From assembly GCA_964584985.1 (NCBI GenBank), contig CAZPBK010000004.1:1-62854 (forward strand): a stretch of 62,854 nucleotides of DNA, read 5' to 3'. This document shows positions 1-9,157 of the stretch, one piece after another (position 1 is the first letter of the stretch; the number at the start of each line of letters is the position of its first letter). Both the position numbers and the translations under genes were made by a program. This DNA comes from JABMRF01 sp964584985 (GTDB lineage: Bacteria; Patescibacteriota; Patescibacteriia; UBA11705; JABHMO01). The notes below the pieces were generated by a model. That model did not search any database, was not told where the DNA came from, and was given only the letters and a program-made list of their open reading frames with translations.

Positions 1-548
1 TTCTCAATTATCTTACGCAATTGTTCAACGGCTTGATCCATTTGTCCTTGTTTGTTTTTTATCTGAAAATCGTATTCATCGGCCAATTTTAATTCCTGTT
101 TAACCTGTTTCCAGCGTTTTTCAAAAGCTTGGTCGCTCATTGGTCTTTGGCGGATGCGTTTTTTTAGGTTTTCTAAATTGTCCGGTAGGATAAATATTGA
201 CTTAGCCTGAGGAAAGAGTTTTTTTATGGTTCTCACTCCGTTAATATCCAGTAGAATTAAAGCGGTTTTGCCTTGGTTCCAAATATCTTCCAAATCTTTT
301 TTTGAATTGCCGTAATAATTTCCATAATGTTGGTCAAATTCAAGAAATTCATGTTTTTTTATTTTTTGTTTAAATTTTTTTTCAGAAATAAAATTATAGT
401 CACGGCCGTTAATCTCATCAGGTCTTGGTTGGCGAGTGACATAAGTGATAAGTCGCTCCAATTTGGGCATTTGTTCCAGCAATTTTTGAGTAATGGTTGT
501 TTTGCCCACACCGGAAGATCCGGAAATTAAAAAAAGTTTATTTTCCAT
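1..548 (-). CDS. gmk: Guanylate kinase (3' end beyond window)
   Basis: Phosphorylates GMP to GDP with ATP in the cytoplasm, in purine nucleotide supply. The translation from the ATG at 548 starts MENKLFLISGSSGVGKTT, giving the P-loop at about residues 10-18, followed by the GMP-binding stretch with TRQPRPDEINGRDY. About 182 residues lie in the window. The family is usually 190-210 residues, so only the extreme C-terminus is missing. No internal stop was seen. It is transcribed away from cca, which follows on the same strand about 100 bp upstream. I am confident of the family; nothing odd was noticed. Confidence 0.93.
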   Translation of the reverse strand, partial: MENKLFLISGSSGVGKTTITQKLLEQMPKLERLITYVTRQPRPDEINGRDYNFISEKKFKQKIKKHEFLEFDQHYGNYYGNSKKDLEDIWNQGKTALILLDINGVRTIKKLFPQAKSIFILPDNLENLKKRIRQRPMSDQAFEKRWKQVKQELKLADEYDFQIKNKQGQMDQAVEQLRKIIE

Positions 549-647
549 AGTATAGGTGTCTTTGTATAGACTCAAAAAAGAGTTTATCTTGTTTATGTAT
601 TAAAAAAATAACAACATCCTTTTTTCAACCCATTTAGCTTCCATGTT

Positions 648-2384
648 TTACAAAGATAAAATTTCTTGGCCGATCTCAGGGCTGTTTTTACCGGTGGTTT
701 GCTTGGCCAGTTTTTGGAGCTTGGTTTTGTGTTTTTCTAAAAAGGATAGTGCTTGCTCGGTGCTATTTATTTGTCCTTCATCGCTCAGTTCGTTTAAAGC
801 GGTAATAACCGAGCCAATAAAAGGGCCACCTTTTATTTCCAAGGTTTGCATGATTTGGTTTCCGCTGATGATTTTTTTCGGTTGATTTTCTCGGATCTTT
901 TTTATTTTCTCAATTCGTTTCAAGGTTTGCTTAAAGTTGTCCATGGGCACGCTACCGTCCGGCCGCAAACTGCAGGCACTGTCCAGATAAAAAAGCATAA
1001 GCAATTCACGAGAATGAGGACTGTCAATAAAGCGTTTGGCTATTTTGTTAGCTTTAATTTTGGAGATATCTTCAGCCGACATTAAAAACATGTGATTTTG
1101 GACCATGAATTGGATCTTTTCTTTTTGTTCGTTGCTTAAATTTAGACGATCGGTTATTTGTTCGCAAATTTTAGCGCCGGCTTGGTCGTGTCCGTCAAAA
1201 CGAATACGCTCGGTGCCGTGTTTTTCCGGGGTTTTTTGAGTGACCGGTTTGCCAATATCATGGAGTAAAACGCCCAAAGCAAATTCACCACTAATATGCA
1301 CTCCGGGAAAATACTTTCTAAATTCTTCAGAGCGGATCTTTTGCAACATCAATTTAGTATGATTCCAAACATCGCCTTCGGCGTGAAATTGTTCGGGTTG
1401 TTCACAGCCTTTCATTGTTATTACTTCGGGCAAAAGTTGTTCAAAAGCGCCACTTTGATCATAAAGTTCCATGGCCCAGGCCGGATTTTCTTTAAAGGTT
1501 TTTAACATTTCTTTAGCTACGGTTTCTCGAGGTACGGTGTATTCTTTAACGGTTTTATTAGGGGTTTTTGTTTTCTGATCTTTTAATTGTTTTTTCAGTT
1601 TGGCTTTTTTTTCCGGGTCGGAAGCCAGTTCAATTTTTCTTTTTAAAATATCTGTTTGCAGGACTGATTGACGGTCGTTTATATGTGCCATTTTACTTTG
1701 CAAGGCTTGCCAGGTTTTGGGTTCAATTTCAAAACCAAATCGAGCGGAAAAACGCAAAGCTCGGAGTAAACGGGAATAATCCTCTTGAAATCTTTGTTCG
1801 GGATCGCCGACTGCTCTAATAACTTTGTCTTTTAGATCTTTTTGTCCGTCAAACGGATCAATCAATTGATTGTTTTTTAATTCCCAAGCTACGGCGTTGA
1901 TGGTCAGATCGCGACGAGCCAGATCATCTTCAATTTTCAAATGAGGATCGGACTGCGTGGTTACATCGCGATAAGCGCCGGTTCCGATAGCTTGCTCGGT
2001 TCTGGGCAGGGCGATATCAATGGCCTCTTTTAGCGTAGAACCTTTGGGAATAAACTTAAGCACTCCAAAGTTGCGTCCGGTGTATTCCACTTTGCCCATT
2101 TTTTTTAAGGTCGGAATAAGTTTTTCCAAAGGGACGCCTTGGGCGATAAAATCATAATCTTTGGATGTCGGATATTTAATAATAGTGTCGCGAACCATGC
2201 CACCGACCAAATACATTTTTAGTTCCGGCAGTTCTTGGAAAAGCTGATCAATGAAATTCAAACTTTTTTCTTTTTCCAGCTTGTTTTCAAAGCGCTCAAT
2301 CAATTCCGGAGAATCTTTTTGTTCTGTTTGTTCATCCGGATTTGTTTTTTGATTTTTAGATGATTGATTTTCGGGGGAAAACAT
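648..2384 (-). CDS. cca: CCA-adding tRNA nucleotidyltransferase with HD domain
   Basis: Adds or repairs the 3' CCA of tRNAs. The nucleotidyltransferase head shows GGMVRD (residues 61-66), the metal-binding DYD (76-78) and RRDLTINA (157-164). The tRNA-binding region follows, then an HD phosphohydrolase motif LLHDIGKP (about 373-380). At 578 residues it is longer than minimal CCA enzymes. The extra length is a charged N-terminal extension of about 45 residues and a lysine-rich insert around 250-280. All three tRNA genes in this window already encode CCA, so repair is a likely role. Its start lies 2 bp from the stop of rluA, suggesting one operon. Confidence 0.9.
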   Translation of the reverse strand: MFSPENQSSKNQKTNPDEQTEQKDSPELIERFENKLEKEKSLNFIDQLFQELPELKMYLVGGMVRDTIIKYPTSKDYDFIAQGVPLEKLIPTLKKMGKVEYTGRNFGVLKFIPKGSTLKEAIDIALPRTEQAIGTGAYRDVTTQSDPHLKIEDDLARRDLTINAVAWELKNNQLIDPFDGQKDLKDKVIRAVGDPEQRFQEDYSRLLRALRFSARFGFEIEPKTWQALQSKMAHINDRQSVLQTDILKRKIELASDPEKKAKLKKQLKDQKTKTPNKTVKEYTVPRETVAKEMLKTFKENPAWAMELYDQSGAFEQLLPEVITMKGCEQPEQFHAEGDVWNHTKLMLQKIRSEEFRKYFPGVHISGEFALGVLLHDIGKPVTQKTPEKHGTERIRFDGHDQAGAKICEQITDRLNLSNEQKEKIQFMVQNHMFLMSAEDISKIKANKIAKRFIDSPHSRELLMLFYLDSACSLRPDGSVPMDNFKQTLKRIEKIKKIRENQPKKIISGNQIMQTLEIKGGPFIGSVITALNELSDEGQINSTEQALSFLEKHKTKLQKLAKQTTGKNSPEIGQEILSL

Positions 2385-2386
2385 TT

Positions 2387-3379
2387 TTAAAAATTAAATT
2401 TATTAAATTCTTTGGGTTTTCGGGAAGAGAATTGTTGTTTTATGTTTTTCTGATCAACAAATCCCAATTTATAAGCATGGAGCATCAGTCTTTCGCTTTC
2501 CAAATTTTGTTTTTTGAACTTTTTTTGGCAGTAAAGTTTATCTCCGACAATCGGGTGGCCGATGGCTTGGAAATGGACGCGGATTTGATTAGTGCGACCG
2601 GTGTAAAGATTAATTTCCGCCAAAGAATATTGTTTACTGGTTTTTACAATATTATATTCGGTTAAAGATTTTAGACCTTTATTTGAACCGGCCGGATGCG
2701 CGGCCATTCTTGAACCTTCGGAACTGCGACTGATTTCAAAATTAATTTGTCCCGAGCCAAGGGGCATCTGGCCGTGAACCACAGCTAAGTATTTTTTTTC
2801 AACCCTTTTTAATTTAAACTGTTTTTTGTAATATTCAAAAGCTTTTTGATTTAAGGCGACTAGCATTAAACCGGAAACTTCCTTGTCTAAACGATGAACA
2901 ATACCCGGACGGTAGGTTTGGTCGTTTCTTTTTAAGGCTTCCGGATCGCTGATTTTTTTTACTTGAGGAAACTTTTTTACTAACCAATCAACCAAGGTCG
3001 GTTCGTTAGAGCCGGGAGCTGGATGTACCAAAAGTCCGGTCGGTTTTTCTATTACCAAATAATTTTTGTTTTTTTGAATTATTTCCGGAGTGTTTCTTAT
3101 TGTCTTGGAAATAAAAAAGGTTTTGAGTTTTTGCGCTAAGTTTGGGGTTTTCTCGTTGGTCAGTTCTTTTCTGATGGGTGATTTTTCGGTTTTTTTCTTT
3201 TCAAAATCAATAATATCTCCCGGTCTTAAAAATTGATGGACTTTGGCCGGCTCGTTGTTTACCAAAACAGAGCCGTTTAAAATGGCTTTTTTTATTTGGT
3301 TGCGTGATTGATTTAGTTCTTCTGCCAAAAACTTGTCTAATCTTTGGCCATTAAAGTTTGATTTAACGGTTATGGTCAT
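2387..3379 (-). CDS. RluA-family pseudouridine synthase
   Basis: Isomerises uridine to pseudouridine in rRNA (RluC/RluD group; exact target not decidable). An N-terminal S4 RNA-binding domain (about residues 1-60, with RLDKFLAEEL) precedes the catalytic domain. The catalytic HRLD motif with the essential Asp is at about 162-165, and the GRTNQIRVH signature comes later. I chose the ATG at 3379 because the S4 domain begins right after it; an in-frame ATG at 3397 would add six residues. It ends 2 bp from the cca start. Upstream is a gene-poor stretch shared with the divergent asnS. Confidence 0.88.
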   Translation of the reverse strand: MTITVKSNFNGQRLDKFLAEELNQSRNQIKKAILNGSVLVNNEPAKVHQFLRPGDIIDFEKKKTEKSPIRKELTNEKTPNLAQKLKTFFISKTIRNTPEIIQKNKNYLVIEKPTGLLVHPAPGSNEPTLVDWLVKKFPQVKKISDPEALKRNDQTYRPGIVHRLDKEVSGLMLVALNQKAFEYYKKQFKLKRVEKKYLAVVHGQMPLGSGQINFEISRSSEGSRMAAHPAGSNKGLKSLTEYNIVKTSKQYSLAEINLYTGRTNQIRVHFQAIGHPIVGDKLYCQKKFKKQNLESERLMLHAYKLGFVDQKNIKQQFSSRKPKEFNKFNF

Positions 3380-3399
3380 ACATTTATATACTGACATAA

Positions 3400-3732
3400 T
3401 TTAGCAAAAAAATCAATTTCAGTTATTTTTTGTAATAAAAATTTTACTAATTTGTCCTTTGTTTGCCAAAAATATAATTATGGTTTACAATAAAAATATG
3501 ATGAGAATAAAGGTGAAAAATAATAATGATAATGATTTTCTCCGGGTCTAGTCGGTTGGTTTTTCATATTGGTCAGATCAAGCCGGCTCAGCCGGTTTTT
3601 TTGATTATAGGGCTGTTTTTATCATGATTTGTCAAAATAATATTTTATTGTCTAAGTAAATAATTAAATCTTAGCTTTCTTGCTGTTTTAGCTAAAATAA
3701 TATATAATTAACTAAGAATTAATCGAAATTTT
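3400..3732. other. Gene-poor divergent intergenic region
   Basis: A 333-bp AT-rich spacer between rluA (minus) and asnS (plus). I see no convincing ORF. It holds one hairpin with a T-run (3578-3602, listed separately), a short TTAGCT/AGCTAA inverted repeat near 3671-3695, and a TATAAT-like hexamer near 3700 that may serve asnS. The hairpin could end a small transcript starting within the spacer, but I could not identify a strong promoter for one. Confidence 0.5.
3578..3602 (+). terminator. Hairpin plus T-run in rluA-asnS spacer
   Basis: CCGG-CTCAG-CCGG stem, extended by A-T pairs, followed by seven T residues. It has the form of an intrinsic terminator on the plus strand although no annotated plus-strand gene lies upstream. 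Confidence 0.5.
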
Positions 3733-5028
3733 ATGGAACAAACTTACATCAAAGACTTAAAAAATTTTTTAGATCAAGATGTTTTGATCAAAGGCTGGGT
3801 TTACAATAGCCGTTCTTCGGGAAAGATATTTTTTCTTCAAGTTCGCGACGGATCGGGTTTTGCGCAAGCGGTGGTGGATAAAAATTCCGTAGATGAGTCA
3901 ACCTGGCAAACGGCGGAGGAGATGACTCAGGAAAGCTCGGTAGAAATTTTAGCCACTGTTTCCAAGCATCCCAAAAAAGAAGAATATGAACTTCAAGTCA
4001 AAGAACTGAAATTCGTTAAAAAAGCCGAGGATTATCCCATCGGCAAAAAGGAACATGGTCCGGATTTTCTTTTGGAAAATCGTCATCTTTGGCTTCGTTC
4101 GCCCAAACAATGGGCTATAATGCGGGTGCGTGATGAAATTATTTGGGCCATAAGAAAATATATGCGCGATCATGATTTTACTTTGGTGGATGCACCGATT
4201 TTAACCAAAACCGCTTGTGAAGGAACCACGGATCTTTTTCATGTGGATTATTTTGACCAAGACGCTTATTTATCGCAAAGCGGGCAACTTTATACCGAGG
4301 CCTGTGAATATTCTTTGGGCAAGACTTATTGTTTTGGTCCGACTTTTAGAGCGGAAAAATCAAAAACCAGGAAACATTTGACCGAATTTTGGATGATTGA
4401 GCCGGAAGTGCCTTTTATGAAGTTTAAGGATTTGATGGATTTTGAAGAGGATTTTTTATGGTATATTTTGCAAAGTGTTTTGAAAAACAGGCGCCAAGAA
4501 TTGGAAATGCTGGACAGGGATATTGAATTTTTAGAAAATATTAAAAGACCGTTTGAAAGAATCAGTTATAACAAAGCCGTGAAAATTTTGCAGGATAGTG
4601 GGCAGTCGGATATAAAGCCGGGCGAGGATTTGGGTGCTGATGACGAAACTCTTTTAACCAAAAAATTCAATGGTCCGGTTTTTGTGCATCGTTTTCCAAC
4701 CAAATTAACTAACTTCTTTATGGAGCCGGATCCGGAAAATCCGGAATTGACTTTAAATGTTGATCTTTTGGCACCGGAAGGTTATGGCGAATTGATCGGT
4801 GGAGGAGCTGAGCGCAGTGCTGATTTGGATTTAATTGAAAAACGAATTAAAGAACAAAAAATAGACAAAAAAGATTATCAGTGGTATTTGGATTTGTTGA
4901 AATATGGCGGGGTGCCGCATTGCGGATTTGGCATGGGCTTGGAACGCTGTGTAGCTTGGCTGTGCGGGATTCACCATGTTCGTGAAACCATTCCGTTTCC
5001 GCGAACCATAAACAGAATAACGCCTTAG
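3733..5028 (+). CDS. asnS: Asparaginyl-tRNA synthetase
   Basis: Class II synthetase charging tRNA-Asn with asparagine. The N-terminal OB-fold anticodon domain (about 1-110; IKGWVYNSRSSGKIFFLQVRDG) is followed by the catalytic core. The core has motif 2 (FRAEKSKTRKHLTEFWMIEPE) and motif 3 (GFGMGLERCVAWLCGIHHVR) ending in RETIPFPR, the AsnRS-type ending rather than the AspRS one. Length 431 fits the family. The start ATG is preceded by an A/T-rich leader without a clear SD, as for many genes here. It is followed by a small membrane-anchored protein and then aspS. Confidence 0.9.
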   Translation: MEQTYIKDLKNFLDQDVLIKGWVYNSRSSGKIFFLQVRDGSGFAQAVVDKNSVDESTWQTAEEMTQESSVEILATVSKHPKKEEYELQVKELKFVKKAEDYPIGKKEHGPDFLLENRHLWLRSPKQWAIMRVRDEIIWAIRKYMRDHDFTLVDAPILTKTACEGTTDLFHVDYFDQDAYLSQSGQLYTEACEYSLGKTYCFGPTFRAEKSKTRKHLTEFWMIEPEVPFMKFKDLMDFEEDFLWYILQSVLKNRRQELEMLDRDIEFLENIKRPFERISYNKAVKILQDSGQSDIKPGEDLGADDETLLTKKFNGPVFVHRFPTKLTNFFMEPDPENPELTLNVDLLAPEGYGELIGGGAERSADLDLIEKRIKEQKIDKKDYQWYLDLLKYGGVPHCGFGMGLERCVAWLCGIHHVRETIPFPRTINRITP

Positions 5029-5094
5029 TTTTTTGAGTAATTGGTAATTAATTTTAAGTAATTAGGATGAGTAATTAGTAGTTAGTTTTTATAT

Positions 5095-5592
5095 ATGAAT
5101 CGTTGGTATTTGCTGGCCGCGGTGATCATTGCGGTAGTGGCTATTAATACAATTTTTTGGACGGTTTTTTATAAGACCGAACCAAATTTTGAAGGATCTT
5201 TGATTGTACAAGAAGATTGGCAAGAGTTTTCTTTATACGGAGTCAGTTTTTTGGTGCCGCGCGGACTGGAGAAGACCGGTCAAAATTTTACTCGGTATTG
5301 GTCCGGAGAAGAGCAAGAGATTGTTATATATTTTGATCTTTTAAAGGCAAAAGAGGAGGAGAATCCTAGTTTGACCGTGCGACAAGTTTTAAAAATTTCC
5401 AAAGAAAAACAAGCTGTAGAAAAAGACAATTATTATATTTTTGAAAAGATTGATTTTTTGAACGAAAAGTATGATTTTATTTTCGGACAAAGCGACCAAA
5501 AAATTTTTGTGCTGGGTCTAAATCTTGATGAGTTGGATCCAAAACAAGTTAACATAATAAAACAAAGTTTAAAAATAAATGTTGAACAATAA
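5095..5592 (+). CDS. Membrane-anchored protein of unknown function
   Basis: 165 residues. An N-terminal hydrophobic segment (about residues 4-26, YLLAAVIIAVVAINTIFW) looks like an uncleaved anchor. The rest is a soluble domain with the pattern FSLYGVSFLVPRGLEKTG, loosely resembling the PsbP-like folds of other exported proteins in this window. It sits between asnS and aspS with short spacers (66 and 50 bp) and is probably co-transcribed. I do not recognise a function. Confidence 0.7.
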   Translation: MNRWYLLAAVIIAVVAINTIFWTVFYKTEPNFEGSLIVQEDWQEFSLYGVSFLVPRGLEKTGQNFTRYWSGEEQEIVIYFDLLKAKEEENPSLTVRQVLKISKEKQAVEKDNYYIFEKIDFLNEKYDFIFGQSDQKIFVLGLNLDELDPKQVNIIKQSLKINVEQ

Positions 5593-5642
5593 GCATTTGA
5601 TTTATTTAATCTTATGCTTGAGACAATATTTCATTATTTAAT

Positions 5643-6995
5643 ATGAACAGAACATTAAATGAAAAAATTGAAAAAAACTTGGGGGGCGAGATTGAAATTA
5701 AAGGTTGGATAAAGGCCAGACGCGATATGGGCAAGATTGTTTTTTTGGATCTTCGCGACCGTAGCGGCTTAATTCAAGTGGTGGTGGTACCTTCGGAATT
5801 GGATAACGAGTCAAAAAAAGTTGTTAAAGAACTTCGTCCGGAATATGCTTTACAAATAAAGGGACAAGTTAATGAAAGAGGAGAAAAACAAAAAAATCCT
5901 GATATTGTGAATGGTAATGTTGAAGTGCTGGCCAAGGAAATTAAGGTTTTGTCCAAGGCCGAAACTTTGCCGTATGAATTGGGTACGGATATGCATATGG
6001 ATACTTATTTGGATAATTTGCCTTTGAATCTGCGCAGTGAAAAATCTCGAGCCATATTTAAAATTCAGGCCACTTTGGTACAAGGTTTTAGAAATCATTT
6101 GAATAACAACGATTTTGTGGAATTTCAATGCCCGAAAATAGTTGGCGGAGCAACCGAAGGCGGAGCCAATGTGTTTACTCTGGATTATTTCGGAGGAAAA
6201 GCCTATTTGGCGCAAAGTCCGCAGTTTTACAAGCAAAAGATGGTCGGAGTTTACGAAAGGGTTTATACCTTGGGCAAGGTTTATCGAGCTGAAGCTCATG
6301 ACACCAATCGACACTTAAGCGAATATACCAGTTTGGATTTTGAAATGGGTTTTATTAATGATTATAGCGAAGTAATGGATATGATGTACGATAATTTAAA
6401 AAAAATGTTTGCCACAGTTAATGAAGATTGTGCTAAGGAGATGAAGATTTTGAACGCAGAGAAACCCAATTTGCCGAAAAAATATCCGGTTATGACTTTG
6501 AAGCAAGTTCAGGAGATTTTAGAAGAAGAATACAATGAAGAAGGTGCAAGCAAGGAGCCGGATTTGGAACCGCACCAGGAAGAGTTGATCGGTCGATATG
6601 TTAAAGAAAAATTTAATTCTGATATTTTGTTTGTGACGCATTATCCCAAAGAAAAACGGCCGGTTTATACTATGCCGGATCCGGAAAATCCGGATTTAAC
6701 CTTAAGTTTTGATGTGCTTTTTCGCGGAACCGAGATTGTTACCGGTGGGCAGCGTATTCATGATTATGAAATGTTGAAAAAAAATATGAAAGAGTTTGGA
6801 TTAAATCCTCAGGATTTTGAATATTATTTAATGGCTTTTAAATACGGTATGCCTCCGGAAGGAGGTATTGGTATGGGCTTGGAACGATTGACCTGGCGTT
6901 TGTTGGGCTTGGATAATATTAAGCAAGCTACTTTGTTTCCGCGTGATCGGGTTAGAATTGATTTGCCTTTAACCAAGATAGACCGTAAGGATTAA
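5643..6995 (+). CDS. aspS: Aspartyl-tRNA synthetase, archaeal/eukaryotic type
   Basis: Class II synthetase for aspartate. The OB-fold (about 1-100; IKGWIKARRDMGKIVFLDLRD) is followed by a catalytic domain with the archaeal-type signature GGATEGGANVF and motif 2 (VYRAEAHDTNRHLSEYTSLDFE). Motif 3 (GIGMGLERLTWRLLGLDNIK) ends in FPRDRVR. At 450 residues it lacks the large GAD insertion of the usual bacterial AspRS of about 590 residues. With AsnRS encoded just upstream, it need not be non-discriminating. Expression with asnS is likely. Confidence 0.88.
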   Translation: MNRTLNEKIEKNLGGEIEIKGWIKARRDMGKIVFLDLRDRSGLIQVVVVPSELDNESKKVVKELRPEYALQIKGQVNERGEKQKNPDIVNGNVEVLAKEIKVLSKAETLPYELGTDMHMDTYLDNLPLNLRSEKSRAIFKIQATLVQGFRNHLNNNDFVEFQCPKIVGGATEGGANVFTLDYFGGKAYLAQSPQFYKQKMVGVYERVYTLGKVYRAEAHDTNRHLSEYTSLDFEMGFINDYSEVMDMMYDNLKKMFATVNEDCAKEMKILNAEKPNLPKKYPVMTLKQVQEILEEEYNEEGASKEPDLEPHQEELIGRYVKEKFNSDILFVTHYPKEKRPVYTMPDPENPDLTLSFDVLFRGTEIVTGGQRIHDYEMLKKNMKEFGLNPQDFEYYLMAFKYGMPPEGGIGMGLERLTWRLLGLDNIKQATLFPRDRVRIDLPLTKIDRKD

Positions 6996-7004
6996 AAAGA
7001 ATTT

Positions 7005-7991
7005 ATGAATAAAGAAATTCCCGGAAAATCTGTGGAAAGACCTGATTGTCAAAAAATGTCTGACCAGGAAATTTTAGATTACCGGCCGGAAAAAATGGAC
7101 TATGATCAAATAATAAAGTATAGGAAAAGGTTGCAGGATATTCGCCAAGAAAAAGGTTTTGATTTGGCCTATACTAAAAATATTTGGCCGGAAGATGGTT
7201 ATATGTTAAAAATGTTTTTAGAAGATAATGAAGGAGAACTTAATCCATCGGAAATGTTATATCAAGAAAAAGCCGAATATGGTAGACAATTATTAAGGCA
7301 AGCATTTCAAGCTAAAAGAAAAAACGAGCCGGAGGCTGAGCAAAAACAAAAAAAGGCAAATGAGTTTTATGCCAAATATTGGGATGAGGAAATAGATGAG
7401 TCTGAACAAACTCGGAGATATTTAAAGTCTCGTGCTGAAAGCCCGATTACCAATTCACCGGCGGGGGGCACGATTGAGCATTTGGATTCTGGCAGAAGAA
7501 AAGACAGTCTATGGTTTGCTTTTAATAAACCAGAGGCCAATAGAAGTGAAGACGAAAAAGAACTTTTGCGCTTTGTAAAGTCTCTGCCGGATGATATAAA
7601 AATTCTTGATCTTGGTTGCGGGCTTGGATCAGCTTTTGTTAAAGCATTGCAAGCCTTGGGAAAATTAAAACCGGAAAACCGGGTTAATATTGATCTTGAT
7701 CCGAAAAATATTGATAAATTAAAACAAAATCCTGATGCCGGAAAAAGCTTGATGGCTGATGCCCGAGAGCTTCCTTTGCCTGATAACAGTCAAGGAATGA
7801 TTGTTTGCAATATGATGTTGGCGGATAACTATTTAAATCAGCGCGATCAAAAAAAGATTTTAAAAGAAATTATTCGCGTATTAAAGGAAAAGGGATATTT
7901 GGTGGGCACGGTTGGGTTTGCTTCTTCTTTATTGAAAAAAGATTTTTCCGCAATCAATGTTCCCGGAGTAAACGTTTATCAAAGGAAATAA
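7005..7991 (+). CDS. SAM-dependent methyltransferase (class I fold)
   Basis: 328 residues. The C-terminal half shows a class I motif I (ILDLGCGLGSAF, about 198-209), an acidic residue ending the next strand (NIDLDPKNI) and a motif IV-like VCNMMLADNY, then a post-methyltransferase helix (KEIIRVLKEKGYLVGTVGF). The N-terminal half is charged and helical (many K/E/R) and unfamiliar to me. It follows aspS by 9 bp, so it is probably in that operon. Substrate unknown. Confidence 0.75.
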   Translation: MNKEIPGKSVERPDCQKMSDQEILDYRPEKMDYDQIIKYRKRLQDIRQEKGFDLAYTKNIWPEDGYMLKMFLEDNEGELNPSEMLYQEKAEYGRQLLRQAFQAKRKNEPEAEQKQKKANEFYAKYWDEEIDESEQTRRYLKSRAESPITNSPAGGTIEHLDSGRRKDSLWFAFNKPEANRSEDEKELLRFVKSLPDDIKILDLGCGLGSAFVKALQALGKLKPENRVNIDLDPKNIDKLKQNPDAGKSLMADARELPLPDNSQGMIVCNMMLADNYLNQRDQKKILKEIIRVLKEKGYLVGTVGFASSLLKKDFSAINVPGVNVYQRK

Positions 7992-7999
7992 TTGTTTTT

Positions 8000-8296
8000 A
8001 TGCGTTTGTCTCTTTTACAAAAATTTATTTTGAAAAAATGCTACGGTGCCAAAAAAATAAAATTTGATTGTGATTATTTTTTAGATTTTTATAAAAACTC
8101 AGGAAAAGCCCAGCCTAAAATTCAAAAGAAAATTGTTAGACGAAGCTTGGAAAATTTGATAGATAAGGGGTTAATGGTCGGTTATGGTCTGCGTACGCCT
8201 AAAAAATGGTTTGTAAAAAAAGTCAAACTTACCGGTCAAGGGAGAAAACAAGCCAAAAAAGTGATTGGCGAACAGTTAAAGTTAAATTTAAAATAA
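8000..8296 (+). CDS. Small basic protein, possible winged helix
   Basis: 98 residues, strongly basic. The pattern IVRRSLENLIDKGLMVGYGLRTPKKWF, followed by VKLTGQGRKQAKKV, resembles a winged-helix recognition helix and wing. It starts 8 bp after the methyltransferase, so translation is likely coupled. I do not recognise a named family. A nucleic-acid-binding role is an inference from charge and the helix pattern only. Confidence 0.6.
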   Translation: MRLSLLQKFILKKCYGAKKIKFDCDYFLDFYKNSGKAQPKIQKKIVRRSLENLIDKGLMVGYGLRTPKKWFVKKVKLTGQGRKQAKKVIGEQLKLNLK

Positions 8297-8321
8297 AATT
8301 TTTAAAAAAGATTATTTAAAC

Positions 8322-8387
8322 AAAAAAAGCTCCCGATGGTTTGGCACCGGGAGCCGGAGGAAAACTGTGACCGTGGTCACTATGGGT
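8322..8387 (-). ncRNA. Candidate small RNA with its own promoter and terminator
   Basis: On the minus strand a perfect sigma70-type promoter (8394-8422) leads into about 66 nt with no ORF. This holds a small hairpin (TGACC-AC-GGTCA, near 8367-8378) and a strong terminator (GCTCCCG ... CGGGAGC, 8329-8354) followed by seven U. The whole unit is smaller than 110 bp. It lies between the 98-residue protein gene and scpA and is transcribed towards the former. It could end transcription from the left as well, but the promoter argues for a real transcript. Function unknown. Confidence 0.55.
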
Positions 8388-8393
8388 AATTTT

Positions 8394-8422
8394 ATTATAT
8401 CGCTTTTTTTACCGAGTGTCAA
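8394..8422 (-). promoter_or_regulatory. Near-consensus sigma70 promoter
   Basis: TTGACA (8417-8422), 17-bp spacer, TATAAT (8394-8399), read on the minus strand. Predicted start of transcription is about 8387. Both hexamers match consensus exactly. Confidence 0.7.
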
Positions 8423-8446
8423 TTAATCTTGGAAAATTATAAACTT

Positions 8447-9139
8447 ATGTACAAGATAAAAACCAATAAATTTAAAGGCCCTTTGGATCTGTTACTTCAA
8501 CTTATTGAAAAGAATAAGCTGGAAATAACTGAGATATCTTTAGCTGAAGTGACTGAACAATATTTGGAAAATCTGGCAGAATTAAAAAAACACGAAGTTG
8601 AGGATCTGGCGGATTTTTTGGTGGTGGCTGCTCGGCTTTTATTGCTTAAATCCAAAGCCTTATTGCCTTTTTTACAAAGCGAAGAAGAAGAGGTGGATGA
8701 CTTGCAAAAGCAATTAAAAATGTACAAAGAGTTTGTTCAGGCTTCGGAAAAAATAAGAGATATTTTGGCTCGAAAAAATTTTGCTTACTCCAGAGAAAAG
8801 TTGCCGGTTAAAACCGAGGTGGATTTTTCTCCGCCGGAAAAAATGGAAATAAAACAGTTAAAGCATTCTTTTTTGCTGGTGCTAAAAAGATTGGATCCGA
8901 TTGTAAAAATGCCCAGACAAATGATGGAAAAATCAATAAGTCTTCAGCAAACCATTTTTGATATTAAGAATAATCTCAAAAAGAAAAAGGCCTTAAATTT
9001 TCAGTCAATGATTTCAAAAGCGCAGAACAAAACCGAAGTCATTGTCAACTTTTTGGCTCTTTTGGAGCTGATGAAACAAAAACAACTTTATTTGAAACAA
9101 AAAAATAATTTTAATGATATTACCATAAAAAAAATATAA
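8447..9139 (+). CDS. scpA: Segregation and condensation protein A
   Basis: Kleisin subunit of the SMC-ScpA-ScpB condensin. The family opening (YKIKTNKFKGPLDLLLQLIEKNKLEI) is clear, with VAARLLLLKSKALLPF after it and a C-terminal winged-helix region (VIVNFLALLELMKQKQLYLKQ) that would contact the SMC head. Length 230 is typical. I chose the ATG at 8447; a TTG at 8429 in frame would add six residues. scpB follows after 18 bp. No smc gene is in the window. Confidence 0.9.
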   Translation: MYKIKTNKFKGPLDLLLQLIEKNKLEITEISLAEVTEQYLENLAELKKHEVEDLADFLVVAARLLLLKSKALLPFLQSEEEEVDDLQKQLKMYKEFVQASEKIRDILARKNFAYSREKLPVKTEVDFSPPEKMEIKQLKHSFLLVLKRLDPIVKMPRQMMEKSISLQQTIFDIKNNLKKKKALNFQSMISKAQNKTEVIVNFLALLELMKQKQLYLKQKNNFNDITIKKI

Positions 9140-9157
9140 AGTTTTATCGAAGTTTAT

